DNA from: Acidobacterium sp.
GTDB taxonomy: Bacteria > Acidobacteriota > Vicinamibacteria > Vicinamibacterales > UBA2999
Length of the DNA: 64,000 nucleotides
NCBI GenBank assembly: GCA_002737365.1
Contig: NSIL01000001.1
Span: 159,388-223,387 of the forward strand
Reading direction: 5' to 3'
In this document: positions 1 to 9,317 of the stretch, one piece after another
Numbering within the stretch: the stretch's first letter is position 1
Layout: each line of letters opens with the position of its first letter
Notes under the pieces: generated by a model
The model's database searches: none
Told to the model about the DNA's origin: nothing
The model's input: only the letters and a program-made list of their open reading frames with translations
Made by a program: the position numbers and the translations under genes

Positions 1-497
1 ATCAGAATGCCGTCATCGAGCCGTTGGCGATGATTGCTCCCACCGCCGCACCGCACCGCGTACTTCTCGAGTGCCCGGAAGCCCGGCGTCGTCTTACGCG
101 TATCCAGAATCGTGATGGCGCCGGCCGCCGCGTCGACATACGCCGCCGTCACTGTGGCGATGCCGCAGAGTCGCTGCAGGAAGTTCAGCGCCGTGCGCTC
201 GGCCGCCAGCAACGCGCGCGCGTCGCCGGTCACTGACGCCACGGCCTCCCCCGCCTGCATCCGCGCACCGTCCGACCAACGCACTTCGAACACGGCCGAC
301 GGATCGGCCTGGCGAAACGCCTCCGCCGCGATATCCAGCCCGGCGATCACGATCGCAGCCTTCGCGAGGATCACCCCGCGGGCGCGCTGCCCGGCAGTGA
401 TGGTGCCGGCGCTGGTGACCTCACCGCGTCCGCGATCTTCCGCGAGCGCGCCGCGAACCAGGTCGCGATACACCTCAGGCTGGAGCGGTGCCACCAT
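1..497 (-). CDS. nadC: Nicotinate-nucleotide pyrophosphorylase (carboxylating), 5' part only
   Basis: Quinolinate phosphoribosyltransferase, which converts quinolinate and PRPP to nicotinate mononucleotide in NAD synthesis (cytosolic). The first 165 codons are visible; the 3' end runs off the window at base 1. The family signature DTRKTTPG is at residues 132-139 and is followed by EKYAVRCGGG and NHR (155-157), which bind quinolinate and PRPP phosphates. The ATG at 497 shares its A with the TGA stop of valS (TGATG), so the two are translationally coupled. The remaining barrel with the catalytic acidic residues is outside the window. Identification is firm. Confidence 0.93.
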   Translation of the reverse strand, partial: MVAPLQPEVYRDLVRGALAEDRGRGEVTSAGTITAGQRARGVILAKAAIVIAGLDIAAEAFRQADPSAVFEVRWSDGARMQAGEAVASVTGDARALLAAERTALNFLQRLCGIATVTAAYVDAAAGAITILDTRKTTPGFRALEKYAVRCGGGSNHRQRLDDGIL

Positions 498-3043
498 CAG
501 GCTTCAGCCGGCGTCAGCGTGATCTCAACGTGCGGCTCACCGGTCCTGAGGACCAAACCATCGGCGCGGCACGCCGCCTTCAGGTCGCGTTCAACCAGGG
601 CCAGGCTGGTCACCACGTTCTCTGCGGCGAAGTAGATCACTTGCCGGACTGGCGTGCCGACCGAGACTTTCTGATCGGTCTTGGCCTTGCGAATCGCGTT
701 CAACGCGTCGGTCAGGTGGAACACCGACTGCTGCGCCGCGGCGTCAGTCCCCGACACCGCGATGACCTCGACCCGCGTCGGCCAGGCCGCCCGGTGGACC
801 GACCCCTCCTGTGACCACGACCAGACCGATTCGGTGACAAACGACAGATACGGCGCCAACAGACGCAGCAGCACCGAGAGCGCCAGGCGCATGGCCGTGG
901 ACGCCGACGCCGCGGCGTCGGGACCGAAGTCACCGTAGCGGCGCGACTTGGCGGCTTCCACGTAGTTATCGCAGAAGTCCCAGAAGAACGACTCGACCTT
1001 GGCCAGGGCCTTTGCATACTCGTAGTGCTCGAGTTCCGCGGTGGCCTCGTCCACGAGGCCGGCGAGGTTCTGCAGCATGCCGCGGTCGAGCGCCGCGGTC
1101 ACCGCACCGGCCGGCTGGTCGCCCGCGAGCACGAACTTCGAGACGTTCATCACCTTCATGGCCAGCTTGCGGCCAATCTTCATCTGACCGACATCAAACG
1201 CCGTATCGACACCTGGGCCGCCGCGGGCCGCCCAGTAGCGCACGCCGTCGGAGCCGTACTCCTGCAACAAGGCCAGCGGCGTGACCACGTTGCCTTTGGA
1301 CTTCGACATCTTCTTGCGGTCGGGATCCAGCACCCATCCCGAAATCGAGGCGTGGGTCCATGGCACCGAGTCGTTCTCGAAGTGAGCGCGCACCACCGAC
1401 GAGAACAACCACGTGCGAATGATGTCGTGCGCCTGCGGCCGCAGGTCCATCGGGAAAGTCCGCGCAAAGACGTCGGCGTCGGTCTGCCACTGGCTGACCA
1501 GTTGCGGCGAGACCGAGGAAGTCGCCCAGGTATCCATCACATCAGGATCGGCTACGAAGCCACCCGGCTTGCCACGCTGATCGGCGGTGTAGCCCTCGGG
1601 CAGGTCGGTCGACGGATCGATCGGCAGCCGCGATTCATCCGGCACCAGCGGCCGGTTGTAGTCGATCGTGCCGTCAGCACGCAGCGAATACCACAGCGGG
1701 AACGGCACACCGAAGAAGCGCTGGCGACTCACGCACCAGTCGCCGTTCAGGCCGTTGACCCAGTTCTCATAGCGCGCCTGCATATACTCCGGGTGCCACG
1801 CCATCTCACGTCCGCGCGCAATGAAGGCCTCGCGGTAGTCCATGGTCTTGATGAACCACTGACGGCTGGTCACGATTTCGAGCGGACGGTCGCCCTTCTC
1901 GTAGAACTTCACGTGGTGCGTAATCGGCTTCGGGTCGCCCTGCAAGTCGCCGCTTTCGCGCAGCAACTCGACGATCTTGACCTGCGCCTTCTTGGCCGAG
2001 AGCCCGGCCAGTTGGTCGTAGGCCTGCTGCGCACGCGCCACGTGGGCGGTTTCCCACCCCGGCTCGCCCCAGGTCACGGGACCGAGCGTGCCGTTGGTCT
2101 GCACGATCGCACGCACCGGCAGCTTGAGCTCGCGCCACCAGATCACGTCGGTGGTGTCACCGAACGTGCAGATCATCGCAATGCCGCTGCCCTTGTCCGG
2201 ATCCGCCAGCGCATGCGCCAGCACGGGGACCGTCACGCCGAACATCGGCGTCACCACCTCGGTCCCAAACAGCGGCTGAAACCGGACATCGTCTGGATGC
2301 GCAACCAGCGCCACGCAGGCGGGAATCAGTTCGGGGCGCGTCGTCTCAATCGCGACCATGCCGCTGCCGTCAGCCTTCGCGAAATGAATCCGGTGGTACG
2401 CACCCGGCTGCTCGCGGTCTTCGAGTTCGGCCTGCGCCACGGCGGTGCGGAAGTCGACATCCCACAGCGTGGGCGCTTCCACCTGGTAGGCGAGCTTCCT
2501 GGCTAGCAGGCGCAGGAACATCAGTTGCGAGACGCGCTGCGCCGGACGGGCAATGGTGGCGTAGGTCATCGACCAGTCCACGGACAGGCCGAGATAGCGC
2601 CACAGGTCCTCGAAGATCTTTTCGTCCTCGATCGTCAACTTGACGCACAGCTCAATGAAGTTGGGCCGCGACACCGAGATCGGCTGCTTCTCTGGTTTCT
2701 CTGGCGGCACGAACGACGGGTTGTACGGCAGCGACGAATCGCAGCGCACGCCGAAGTAGTTCTGCACCCGACGCTCGGTCGGCAGGCCGTTGTCGTCCCA
2801 CCCCATCGGATAGAACACTTCCTTGCCGCGCATGCGCTGAAAGCGCGCCACGATGTCGGTATGGGTGTACGAGAAGACGTGCCCGACATGGAGTGACCCG
2901 CTGACGGTGGGCGGCGGCGTGTCGATGGAATAGATCTGGTCGCGGGACTTGGTGCGGTCGAAGCGGTAGGTGCCTTCACGCTCCCAGCGCGCGGACAGCG
3001 CCTCTTCCAGGCCTTCCAGTGCGGGCTTTTCCGGGACGGACAT
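497..3043 (-). CDS. valS: Valine--tRNA ligase
   Basis: Class I aminoacyl-tRNA synthetase charging tRNA-Val. The HIGH motif appears as HVGH (residues 52-55) and the KMSKS loop is intact at 578-582. The CP1 editing domain lies between about 200 and 400, with the family's TTRPE segment near 235. At 848 aa it is the shorter ValS type with NGLPTERRVQ after the first motif (seen in some alphaproteobacteria and archaea-like ValS) rather than the ~950 aa E. coli type, and no long C-terminal coiled coil is evident. Its stop overlaps the nadC start. It starts 44 bp after the receiver-protein stop, so it may be read through from the methylmalonyl-CoA mutase operon. Confidence 0.96.
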   Translation of the reverse strand: MSVPEKPALEGLEEALSARWEREGTYRFDRTKSRDQIYSIDTPPPTVSGSLHVGHVFSYTHTDIVARFQRMRGKEVFYPMGWDDNGLPTERRVQNYFGVRCDSSLPYNPSFVPPEKPEKQPISVSRPNFIELCVKLTIEDEKIFEDLWRYLGLSVDWSMTYATIARPAQRVSQLMFLRLLARKLAYQVEAPTLWDVDFRTAVAQAELEDREQPGAYHRIHFAKADGSGMVAIETTRPELIPACVALVAHPDDVRFQPLFGTEVVTPMFGVTVPVLAHALADPDKGSGIAMICTFGDTTDVIWWRELKLPVRAIVQTNGTLGPVTWGEPGWETAHVARAQQAYDQLAGLSAKKAQVKIVELLRESGDLQGDPKPITHHVKFYEKGDRPLEIVTSRQWFIKTMDYREAFIARGREMAWHPEYMQARYENWVNGLNGDWCVSRQRFFGVPFPLWYSLRADGTIDYNRPLVPDESRLPIDPSTDLPEGYTADQRGKPGGFVADPDVMDTWATSSVSPQLVSQWQTDADVFARTFPMDLRPQAHDIIRTWLFSSVVRAHFENDSVPWTHASISGWVLDPDRKKMSKSKGNVVTPLALLQEYGSDGVRYWAARGGPGVDTAFDVGQMKIGRKLAMKVMNVSKFVLAGDQPAGAVTAALDRGMLQNLAGLVDEATAELEHYEYAKALAKVESFFWDFCDNYVEAAKSRRYGDFGPDAAASASTAMRLALSVLLRLLAPYLSFVTESVWSWSQEGSVHRAAWPTRVEVIAVSGTDAAAQQSVFHLTDALNAIRKAKTDQKVSVGTPVRQVIYFAAENVVTSLALVERDLKAACRADGLVLRTGEPHVEITLTPAEA

Positions 3044-3087
3044 ATCCCGCCATTATCTCGCGGAAGGGCGACCCTCGTCCGGTGGAC

Positions 3088-3837
3088 TTATCGGGTGTCG
3101 CGTTCGGCCCTGGCCTTGACCCGGCCAATTTCATCGCGGATCAGGCGCTCCGAGGTATCGGCGACGACGGTTCGCACGGTGTCGCGAATCGCGGCGGCCA
3201 TCGCCGTTCGCAACTCGGCGCCAAAGTTGCTGGAATTGAGCCGGTCGGCCACGCGTTGCGCAATCTGGTCGAGTATCACGTCGGTGATCTCAGGTGCCCC
3301 GGCCTGGACCACGATCGGTGCGGACGCTGCCGCAGACGCCGGAACGGGAGGTGGTTCGACGACGTCGCCGGTCTCGAAGGCGAGTAGCGCCGCGAAGTCG
3401 TCGGCTACGGAACTAAGTGCCAAGGGTGCCTGGGGTGCCACGGGTGCCAGCCGTACGGCCGGGCTGGTGTCCTTCAAGCCGAGCAATTCTCGCACTCGAC
3501 TAATCACGGCAGTTGGCTCTAACGGTTTCTCAATAAACCCACGGGCGCCGCTCGCCTCGAGCCGCGCCGCATCCACAGATTCAAACGCCCCCGACAACAG
3601 CAACACCGGCACGCTGCGCAGCGCCGCGCGGCCCTGCATCTGCTGCGCCAGATCGTAGCCGCTGATCCGGGGCAGCACGGTGCTGGCCAGCACGATATCG
3701 GGCGGCGGCCCGGCCATGGCATCCAGCGCCTGCTGGCCGTCCGAGGCGGTCACCACGCGAAACGACTCCTCGGCGAACGTCAAGGCGATGACGCGCTGGG
3801 TCGTGACGCTGTCGTCGGCGAGCAGCAGGGTGAGCAT
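3088..3837 (-). CDS. Receiver-domain protein with a substituted phosphoacceptor
   Basis: 249 aa. Residues 1-120 form a CheY-like receiver: acidic pair D8/D9, a switch Ser after VLLL near 79 and Lys in the IEKP motif. The position that normally carries the phosphorylated Asp (after DIVL, residue 52) is Ser. Residues 120-180 are a Pro/Ala-rich linker. The C-terminus is a predicted amphipathic helical segment ending in a basic tail, with no recognisable DNA-binding domain. I chose the ATG at 3837 because it begins the receiver core exactly and a GAGG ribosome site overlaps the upstream stop. It lies 7 bp after the B12-binding subunit gene, so it looks operonic with methylmalonyl-CoA mutase. Function unknown; probably protein-protein signalling without phosphotransfer. 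Confidence 0.8.
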   Translation of the reverse strand: MLTLLLADDSVTTQRVIALTFAEESFRVVTASDGQQALDAMAGPPPDIVLASTVLPRISGYDLAQQMQGRAALRSVPVLLLSGAFESVDAARLEASGARGFIEKPLEPTAVISRVRELLGLKDTSPAVRLAPVAPQAPLALSSVADDFAALLAFETGDVVEPPPVPASAAASAPIVVQAGAPEITDVILDQIAQRVADRLNSSNFGAELRTAMAAAIRDTVRTVVADTSERLIRDEIGRVKARAERDTR

Positions 3838-3844
3838 CAATACC

Positions 3845-4246
3845 TCAGACCCTGGCCCGCGCGTTGGCGGCGATGTAATCGACAATGTGCTGCATGGGCG
3901 TGCCCGGGAGAAAGATGCCGTGGATGCCCATGCCGTTCAGCTTGGGCACGTCGACGTCGGGAATAATCCCGCCAATCACGACCTGCACGTCATCAAGGCC
4001 CTTGGCTTTCAACAATTCCATGATGCGTGGGCAGATGTGCATGTGCGCGCCCGACAGGATCGACAAGCCAATCACGTCAGCGTCTTCCTGCAACGCCGCG
4101 GAGACAATCATCTCCGGCGTCTGGCGCAGGCCGGTGTAGATCACTTCCATGCCGGCGTCACGCAACGCGCGGGCAATTACCTTGGCGCCACGATCGTGGC
4201 CATCGAGGCCCGGCTTCGCAATCACGACCCGAATCTTTTGACTCAT
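3845..4246 (-). CDS. Methylmalonyl-CoA mutase, cobalamin-binding subunit
   Basis: 133 aa, the detached C-terminal B12-binding domain of methylmalonyl-CoA mutase. The cobalamin signature DGHDRG is at residues 15-20, with H17 as the expected lower cobalt ligand; the downstream SxL and GG motifs ([16 protein letters not shown]) contact the corrin and nucleotide tail. The ATG at 4246 overlaps the stop of the catalytic subunit gene as ATGA, fixing the start well inside the longer open frame. It pairs with the upstream 554-aa subunit to isomerise (R)-methylmalonyl-CoA and succinyl-CoA, the last step of propionyl-CoA use from odd-chain or branched substrates. Confidence 0.93.
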   Translation of the reverse strand: MSQKIRVVIAKPGLDGHDRGAKVIARALRDAGMEVIYTGLRQTPEMIVSAALQEDADVIGLSILSGAHMHICPRIMELLKAKGLDDVQVVIGGIIPDVDVPKLNGMGIHGIFLPGTPMQHIVDYIAANARARV

Positions 4247-5907
4247 ATCACCGGTACTTCTTCGTATTCGCCCCACACCTCGCGCAGGGCATCGCACATT
4301 TCGCCCACGGTCGCATAGGCGCGGACGCATTCAAGCAGCGGCACCATGGTGTTGCCGCGGCCCCGGGCCACCTCCTGCAGCGCCGCCAGCGCGCGCCGCA
4401 CGCGGCCGTTGTCGCGCGCCTGCTTGAGCTCGGCGAGACGCTTCAACTGCACGCCCGCCGCGGTGTCGTCGATGTAGAGAATCTCGATCGGTTTCTCGTC
4501 GGCCTGGATGAAGTCGTTGACGCCGACCACGATTTTCTCCTTGCGCTCGACGGCCTGCTGGAACTGGTACGACGCCTCGGCCAGTTCCTTCTGTGGATAG
4601 CCGCGCTCGATCGCCGCGACCATGCCGCCCATGCCGTCAATGGTCTCCCAGTACTTCAGCGTGCCGTCAATCATGTCCTGGGTCAGCTTCTCGATGAAAT
4701 ACGACCCGCCGAGCGGATCGACGACGTTGGTCACGCCACTTTCGTGCGCGATGATCTGCTGGGTCCGCAGGGCGATGGTCGCGGTCTCCTTGGTCGGCAG
4801 CGCCAGCGCCTCGTCCAGCGAGTTAGTGTGCAGTGAGTTGGTCCCACCGAGCACGGCGGCCAGCGCCTGCAGGGCGGTGCGAACCACGTTGTTGTACGGC
4901 TGCTGCGCAGTCAGCGACACCCCGGCCGTCTGGGTGTGGAACCGCAGCGCCCACGAGCGGGGGTTCCTGGCGCCGAAGCGGTTCTTCATCGCCTCGGCCC
5001 ACAGCTTGCGCGCCGCGCGGTACTTCGCGATCTCTTCAAAGAAGTCGCTGTGCGAGTTGAAGAAGAACGACATGCGCGGCACGAAGTCGTCCACGTCGAG
5101 GCCGGCATCGACGCCGTACTGGACATACTCCAGGCCGTCACGCAGCGTGAACGCCAGCTCCTGCAGCGCGGTCGAGCCCGCCTCGCGGATGTGATACCCG
5201 CTGACCGAAATGGTGTTCCACCTGGGCACCTCCTTCGCACAGAACGCAAAAATGTCGGTGATCAGGCGCATCGAGGGGCGCGGCGGGAAGATGTATTCTT
5301 TCTGCGCGATGAATTCCTTGAGGATGTCGTTCTGAATCGTGCCGGAGATCGTCCTCCAGTCGGCCCCCTGCTGCTCGGCGACCACGAGATACATCGCAAA
5401 GATCATCGGCGCCGGCGAGTTGATCGTCATCGACGTCGTGATGTCGGCGAGCGAGATGCCGTCGAACAGCCGCTCCATGTCGGCGAGCGACATGATGCTG
5501 ACGCCGCACTTGCCCACTTCTCCGAGGCACAGCTCATGGTCGGGATCGCGGCCCATCAGCGTCGGCAGGTCGAAGGCCACGCTCAGGCCGGTGCCGCCCG
5601 CCGCAATCAGCTCCTGGTAGCGCTGGTTGGTCTCCTCCGGCGTCCCGAACCCGGCGAACTGGCGCATGGTCCAGAGCTTGCCGCGGTAGCCGGTCGGGTG
5701 AATGCCGCGGAGGTAGGGAAACTCACCCGGATGGTTGGTGTCGTCGAGGCCTCCGAGATCGTCGGCGGTATAGAGGCGCTCGATCAGGCGGCCGGAGATG
5801 GTCGTGAACGGACCCTTGCGCTCGGGAGACTTGCCCAGGGCCGGCTCGACCACTTCGCGTTCCCAGCGCTGCTTTCGGGTGCCTGCCGGGTCAGCCACGC
5901 TTTTCAT
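4243..5907 (-). CDS. Methylmalonyl-CoA mutase, catalytic (alpha) subunit
   Basis: 554 aa TIM-barrel subunit of the B12-dependent mutase, without its own cobalamin domain, which is encoded by the next gene. Recognisable family segments include [19 protein letters not shown] near residue 70, the Thr/Gln-rich active-site stretch SMTINSPAP near 165, [10 protein letters not shown] near 245 and [11 protein letters not shown] near 330. The split alpha/beta arrangement is as in archaeal and many bacterial enzymes. The first ATG follows a TATAAT hexamer by 10 bp, so this is probably the first gene of the operon. Methylmalonyl-CoA versus isobutyryl- or ethylmalonyl-CoA substrate choice cannot be proved from reading alone; methylmalonyl-CoA is the most likely. 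Confidence 0.93.
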   Translation of the reverse strand: MKSVADPAGTRKQRWEREVVEPALGKSPERKGPFTTISGRLIERLYTADDLGGLDDTNHPGEFPYLRGIHPTGYRGKLWTMRQFAGFGTPEETNQRYQELIAAGGTGLSVAFDLPTLMGRDPDHELCLGEVGKCGVSIMSLADMERLFDGISLADITTSMTINSPAPMIFAMYLVVAEQQGADWRTISGTIQNDILKEFIAQKEYIFPPRPSMRLITDIFAFCAKEVPRWNTISVSGYHIREAGSTALQELAFTLRDGLEYVQYGVDAGLDVDDFVPRMSFFFNSHSDFFEEIAKYRAARKLWAEAMKNRFGARNPRSWALRFHTQTAGVSLTAQQPYNNVVRTALQALAAVLGGTNSLHTNSLDEALALPTKETATIALRTQQIIAHESGVTNVVDPLGGSYFIEKLTQDMIDGTLKYWETIDGMGGMVAAIERGYPQKELAEASYQFQQAVERKEKIVVGVNDFIQADEKPIEILYIDDTAAGVQLKRLAELKQARDNGRVRRALAALQEVARGRGNTMVPLLECVRAYATVGEMCDALREVWGEYEEVPVI

Positions 5908-5917
5908 ATCGCCCCTA

Positions 5918-5938
5918 ATTATAAGACTGCCCGGCAGT
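5918..5938 (-). promoter_or_regulatory. Candidate promoter with palindromic operator for the mutase operon
   Basis: On the minus strand a perfect TATAAT (5923-5918) lies 10 bp before the mutase ATG, implying a very short leader. Directly upstream, in what would be the promoter spacer, is a 13-bp palindrome ACTGCC-C-GGCAGT (5926-5938), a suitable binding site for a dimeric repressor. No good -35 hexamer is visible. The promoter role is inferred. Confidence 0.45.
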
Positions 5939-5975
5939 TTCGGTCCCTGAGCGGGTGTAATTCAGTGTCCCGAGC

Positions 5976-5993
5976 CTCCGGCGTTGGCCGGAG
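5976..5993 (-). terminator. Hairpin just after the VWFA-related gene
   Basis: CTCCGGC (5976-5982) pairs with GCCGGAG (5987-5993) across a 4-nt loop, immediately after the minus-strand stop codon at 5994-5996. There is no T-run, so intrinsic termination is uncertain; it may instead protect the transcript end. Confidence 0.4.
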
Positions 5994-8120
5994 TCAGGTG
6001 CCAATCCTGAAGGCCACGAGTTCGGTGACAGGTTTGTGGCCTTCACCATTTGCGCTCAACTCCAACAAGAACTGGCCGGTCGAATAGCTTGCGAGCGGCA
6101 GGTCGACCGTGTGGGCGGCGCCGGGCGTCGCGGGCGGCGTCACGACGATGTCGTTCATCTTGTTGCCTTGTTGATTCAGCAGGCGCGCCATCACGGTCGG
6201 CGGCTCCGCACCAGGTCCAAACGCCTCGACCCGAATCAGCAAGCGGTCGGTGCGGCGGAACTCACGCGTCGCCGTGGGCGGGGCCTCAACGGTAGCGGCC
6301 AGCGCCGTGAACTCGCGCGCACTTCGGGCAAACCACAACTTCGGCGTCCCGAGCATCAACTCTGGCGTCGACAGGTCTGGCACCATCAGCTCGCGATCTT
6401 CCGTGTCGAGCGTGCCCGTCCCGTCGCCCTCGATCGTCAGTCGCAGGTCCAGCTTCCCCGGCTTGGCGTCGAAGCTGATCGCCGCGCCCTGCCCCGTCGG
6501 CGCCAGCGTCACGGGCAGACGGCCGCGATAGACGATGTCGCCGGCCAGGGTGGTGGCGAGCAGGGTGACGCGGCGGGCCTCGTCGCGCCTGATGCCCGGC
6601 GTTGGCGGCAACGGTTCCCACAAGAACGTCACTCTGGCCAGGCCATTGGCGCCGCGCCCGGTGCCCATCCACGTGCGCACGTAGCGCCGGTTGGTGAGCG
6701 GCGTGATGGTGGCTAACGCCTTCGCGACGGCGGTCGGCGGTCCGGTCCTCGGTCCGGCCTCGGCGCGCCTGGCATCGGCCTCGGTGTACGCCCAGTAGCC
6801 CTTCCGCGCCCGCACTTGCACACCGGGGCGCTTCACCCGCACGCGAATCGCATGGAACTTGCCGTCCATTGGCGCCTGCGTCGAGGTGTAGCCGATCAGG
6901 TAATAGGCGCTGGCGTCCCTGACGATCTGCTTGAGCCCTGGGCCCAGGTCATTCTGGTTGACGATAGCGCGGCCGTCGGTGTTCTCGGCCAGCGACCGCA
7001 AGCTATCGGTGGAGCTGGCCAAGTACCCCTGACTGGTCGAACCAGAAATATTGGCGGTGATGTCGAACTCGCCGGTCGACAGGCGACGCGGATCGACCGG
7101 GTAAATGGAGGTGTTGTGGCGGTTGGCGGCGTTGAAGACATCCTGCAGTTCGCTCAGCAGATCGAGGCTCGCGGTGAATTGCACCCGATCTTCCATCGGG
7201 TTGTTGTCTCCGGCGAATGGGTCGCGGGTGGCCCGGCCGGAATCGCCGAAGCCACCCGGCTGATCGCTGCGCATCTGCGGCGGCAAGGTGGCCGAGTAGC
7301 CCTCACTCACCATGATCAAGGACTTGCGGCCCTCACGCAGCGAACCCAGCTTGGTGACGATGCCGCGAATGGCACCCAGTGACACCTGCCGGCGCAGCCG
7401 TTCGATGACGTCTGGCGTCAGCTTGTAGACATACTGCCGCTCGACCTCGTTAATCGGATCGTAGTTGTACTTGCGGCCTTCGAACTTCTCGATCGCGTTG
7501 ATCACGCCCTGGTGATTGCGCGTCAGCGTCACGGCGTCAATCGGCGTCAGTGGATACATCACGGAGATCAGGTCGTTGGGGGCCAGCTCGGTGGTGATGA
7601 AGTCGATCAAGGGCTTGCGCACCGCCATGCTGTTCTCGCGGCGCACGGCATAGTCGTCCAGAAAGAACACGAAGATGCGTGAGGTTTCATCGCTGGCCGC
7701 CGTCTCTTCGTCCAGCCGCGTCCTGATGGTTCGCTGGGTGTAACTCGGCCCGGTGGTAGCGTCAATCTTCACCAGGCGCAGCGTCTCGGGCTTCTGCGGC
7801 TTGCCGTCCTCACTGATCTCGAAGTCCTCGATCTTGAGGTCGGTGACCGGGTTGCCCTTGTTGTCGCTGACGATGGCATCGACGCGGATGAAGTTGATGC
7901 CGGTGCGGAACACCGGTTGTTCCGGGCTTGGGGCTTGGGGCTTGGGGCTTGAGCCAGCCTGCGTCGCCGGCTTCTCCTGCCCGGCGGGCGGCTTCTCCTG
8001 CCTGTCCGCCGAAGCCGAGGCAGCGGGCGTCTCGGCGAAGGTCGAGGCGCGCAGACCCACCACGGCCGTCAGCACGGTGGCCGTCAGCAGGAGAACCGCG
8101 CGCGAAGGCGTGAGGCACAT
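5994..8120 (-). CDS. Exported VWFA-related domain protein
   Basis: 708 aa. A signal peptide covers residues 1-28 and is followed by a low-complexity Pro/Lys/Gln/Ser linker. A conserved acidobacterial-type segment starts near 75 (FRVDAIVSDNKGNPVTDL-like), then a von Willebrand A-like domain from about 125 (FVFFLDDY, LISVMYPL, SLIMVSEGY) to about 385 (SAYYLIGYTS). The C-terminal 250 residues are beta-rich. It resembles the VWFA-related family described from Acidobacteria; the molecular role is unknown, presumably a periplasmic or surface adhesion/scaffold protein. I chose the ATG at 8120 because it opens the signal peptide; the frame stays open upstream only as the antisense of the acyl-CoA dehydrogenase gene. 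The linker carries a 7-bp tandem repeat. Confidence 0.85.
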   Translation of the reverse strand: MCLTPSRAVLLLTATVLTAVVGLRASTFAETPAASASADRQEKPPAGQEKPATQAGSSPKPQAPSPEQPVFRTGINFIRVDAIVSDNKGNPVTDLKIEDFEISEDGKPQKPETLRLVKIDATTGPSYTQRTIRTRLDEETAASDETSRIFVFFLDDYAVRRENSMAVRKPLIDFITTELAPNDLISVMYPLTPIDAVTLTRNHQGVINAIEKFEGRKYNYDPINEVERQYVYKLTPDVIERLRRQVSLGAIRGIVTKLGSLREGRKSLIMVSEGYSATLPPQMRSDQPGGFGDSGRATRDPFAGDNNPMEDRVQFTASLDLLSELQDVFNAANRHNTSIYPVDPRRLSTGEFDITANISGSTSQGYLASSTDSLRSLAENTDGRAIVNQNDLGPGLKQIVRDASAYYLIGYTSTQAPMDGKFHAIRVRVKRPGVQVRARKGYWAYTEADARRAEAGPRTGPPTAVAKALATITPLTNRRYVRTWMGTGRGANGLARVTFLWEPLPPTPGIRRDEARRVTLLATTLAGDIVYRGRLPVTLAPTGQGAAISFDAKPGKLDLRLTIEGDGTGTLDTEDRELMVPDLSTPELMLGTPKLWFARSAREFTALAATVEAPPTATREFRRTDRLLIRVEAFGPGAEPPTVMARLLNQQGNKMNDIVVTPPATPGAAHTVDLPLASYSTGQFLLELSANGEGHKPVTELVAFRIGT
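7924..7951. repeat. Heptanucleotide tandem repeat, four copies
   Basis: Four perfect copies of GGGCTTG (plus strand) lie inside the VWFA-related gene, codons 57-66, in the linker just after the signal peptide. The unit is not a multiple of three, so gain or loss of one copy would shift the frame. Confidence 0.9.
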
Positions 8121-8153
8121 GCCCGTGAACTCGATGATAGCATTCTCATCGGC

Positions 8154-9317
8154 ATGAACCAGACAATCGCCACGGTCCCTGCACTGACCAGGCTGGCCGA
8201 AGATGAGACCATTTTTCGCGACAGCGTCTACGAGTTTGCCGACAAAGAAGTGCGGCCGCTGGCGCGCGAAATGGACGAGCACGCGAAGCTGTCCCCGGCC
8301 CTGCTCGAGAAGCTGTTCACCATGGGCCTGCTGAGTGTCGAGGTGCCCGAAAGCTATGGCGGCGCCGGCGGCACGTTCTTTCACTCGGTCCTCGCCGTTG
8401 AAAGCCTGTCGCGCGTCGATCCGTCGGTCGGCGTGCTGGTGGACGTGCAGAACACGCTGGTCGTCAACGCCGTCATGCGGTGGGGCACCGACGCCATCAA
8501 GAAGACCTATCTCACCAGACTCGCCACCAACACCATTGGCGCCTACTGCCTGTCGGAGGCCGGCTCGGGCAGCGACGCCTTCGCCTTGACGACCCGCGCG
8601 GTGGAACAAGGCGACGGCTTCGCCATCACCGGCCGCAAGCTGTGGATTACGAACGGTAACGAAGCCGACATGTTCATCGTCTTCGCCACCATCAATCCCG
8701 AAGCCGGCTACCGCGGCATCACCGCCTTCATCGTCGATCGCGGCACGCCAGGCTTCACCGTCGGCAAGAAGGAAGACAAGCTCGGCATCCGCGCCAGCAG
8801 CACCTGCGAGCTGCTCTTCGACAACTGCATCGTCCCCAAGTCGCACATCCTCGGCGAGATCGGCAAGGGCTACAAGGTGGCCATCGAGACGCTGAACGAG
8901 GGACGCATCGGCATCGGCGCGCAGATGCTCGGCCTGGCGCAGGGCGCGCTGGACCACACCGTGAAGTACATCAAGGCACGCAAGCAGTTCGGCAAGGCGA
9001 TCGCCGATTTCCAGGGCGTGCAGTTCCAGATTGCGCGCATGGCGATGGACGTCGAAACTACTCGCCTCCTGGTCTACAACTCCGCGCGCCTGCGCGACGC
9101 GGGACTGCCCTTCCTGACGGAAGCAGCGATGTGCAAGGTGTATTCGTCGGAAGTCGCCGAACGCGTCGCCTCGATGGCGATCAACCTGTTCGGTGGCAAC
9201 GGCTTCGTGAAGGAATATCCGGTCGAGAAGCTCTACCGCGATGCGAAGATCGGCCAGATCTACGAAGGCACAACCAACATGCAGTTGATGACCATCGCCA
9301 AGAACATTTTGGGCTAG
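8154..9317 (+). CDS. Acyl-CoA dehydrogenase (short/branched-chain type)
   Basis: 387 aa FAD flavoenzyme oxidising acyl-CoA to 2-enoyl-CoA and passing electrons to ETF. All three ACAD domains are present: the N-terminal helical domain; the middle beta domain with AYCLSEAGSGSDA near 141 and WITNG near 163; and the C-terminal helical bundle ending in GGNGFVKEYPVEKLYRDAK. The catalytic Glu is E371 in YEGTTNMQ. Length and motifs fit short- or branched-chain dehydrogenases. It starts 33 bp from the divergent VWFA-related gene. It ends in a CTAG shared with the convergent small ACAD-like gene. It would feed acyl-CoA chains towards propionyl-CoA and the mutase encoded nearby (inference). Confidence 0.93.
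   Translation: MNQTIATVPALTRLAEDETIFRDSVYEFADKEVRPLAREMDEHAKLSPALLEKLFTMGLLSVEVPESYGGAGGTFFHSVLAVESLSRVDPSVGVLVDVQNTLVVNAVMRWGTDAIKKTYLTRLATNTIGAYCLSEAGSGSDAFALTTRAVEQGDGFAITGRKLWITNGNEADMFIVFATINPEAGYRGITAFIVDRGTPGFTVGKKEDKLGIRASSTCELLFDNCIVPKSHILGEIGKGYKVAIETLNEGRIGIGAQMLGLAQGALDHTVKYIKARKQFGKAIADFQGVQFQIARMAMDVETTRLLVYNSARLRDAGLPFLTEAAMCKVYSSEVAERVASMAINLFGGNGFVKEYPVEKLYRDAKIGQIYEGTTNMQLMTIAKNILG

Noticed and set aside
1025..2506. Long plus-strand frame of 493 codons
   Set aside because: It is the antisense of valS, Arg/His/Val-rich with no motif. Such shadow frames are frequent in this high-GC DNA.
5994..8957. A 987-codon minus-strand frame running from the VWFA-related gene through the acyl-CoA dehydrogenase
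   Set aside because: The first 279 codons are antisense to a well-conserved acyl-CoA dehydrogenase and resemble no protein. The signal peptide at 8120 marks the real start.
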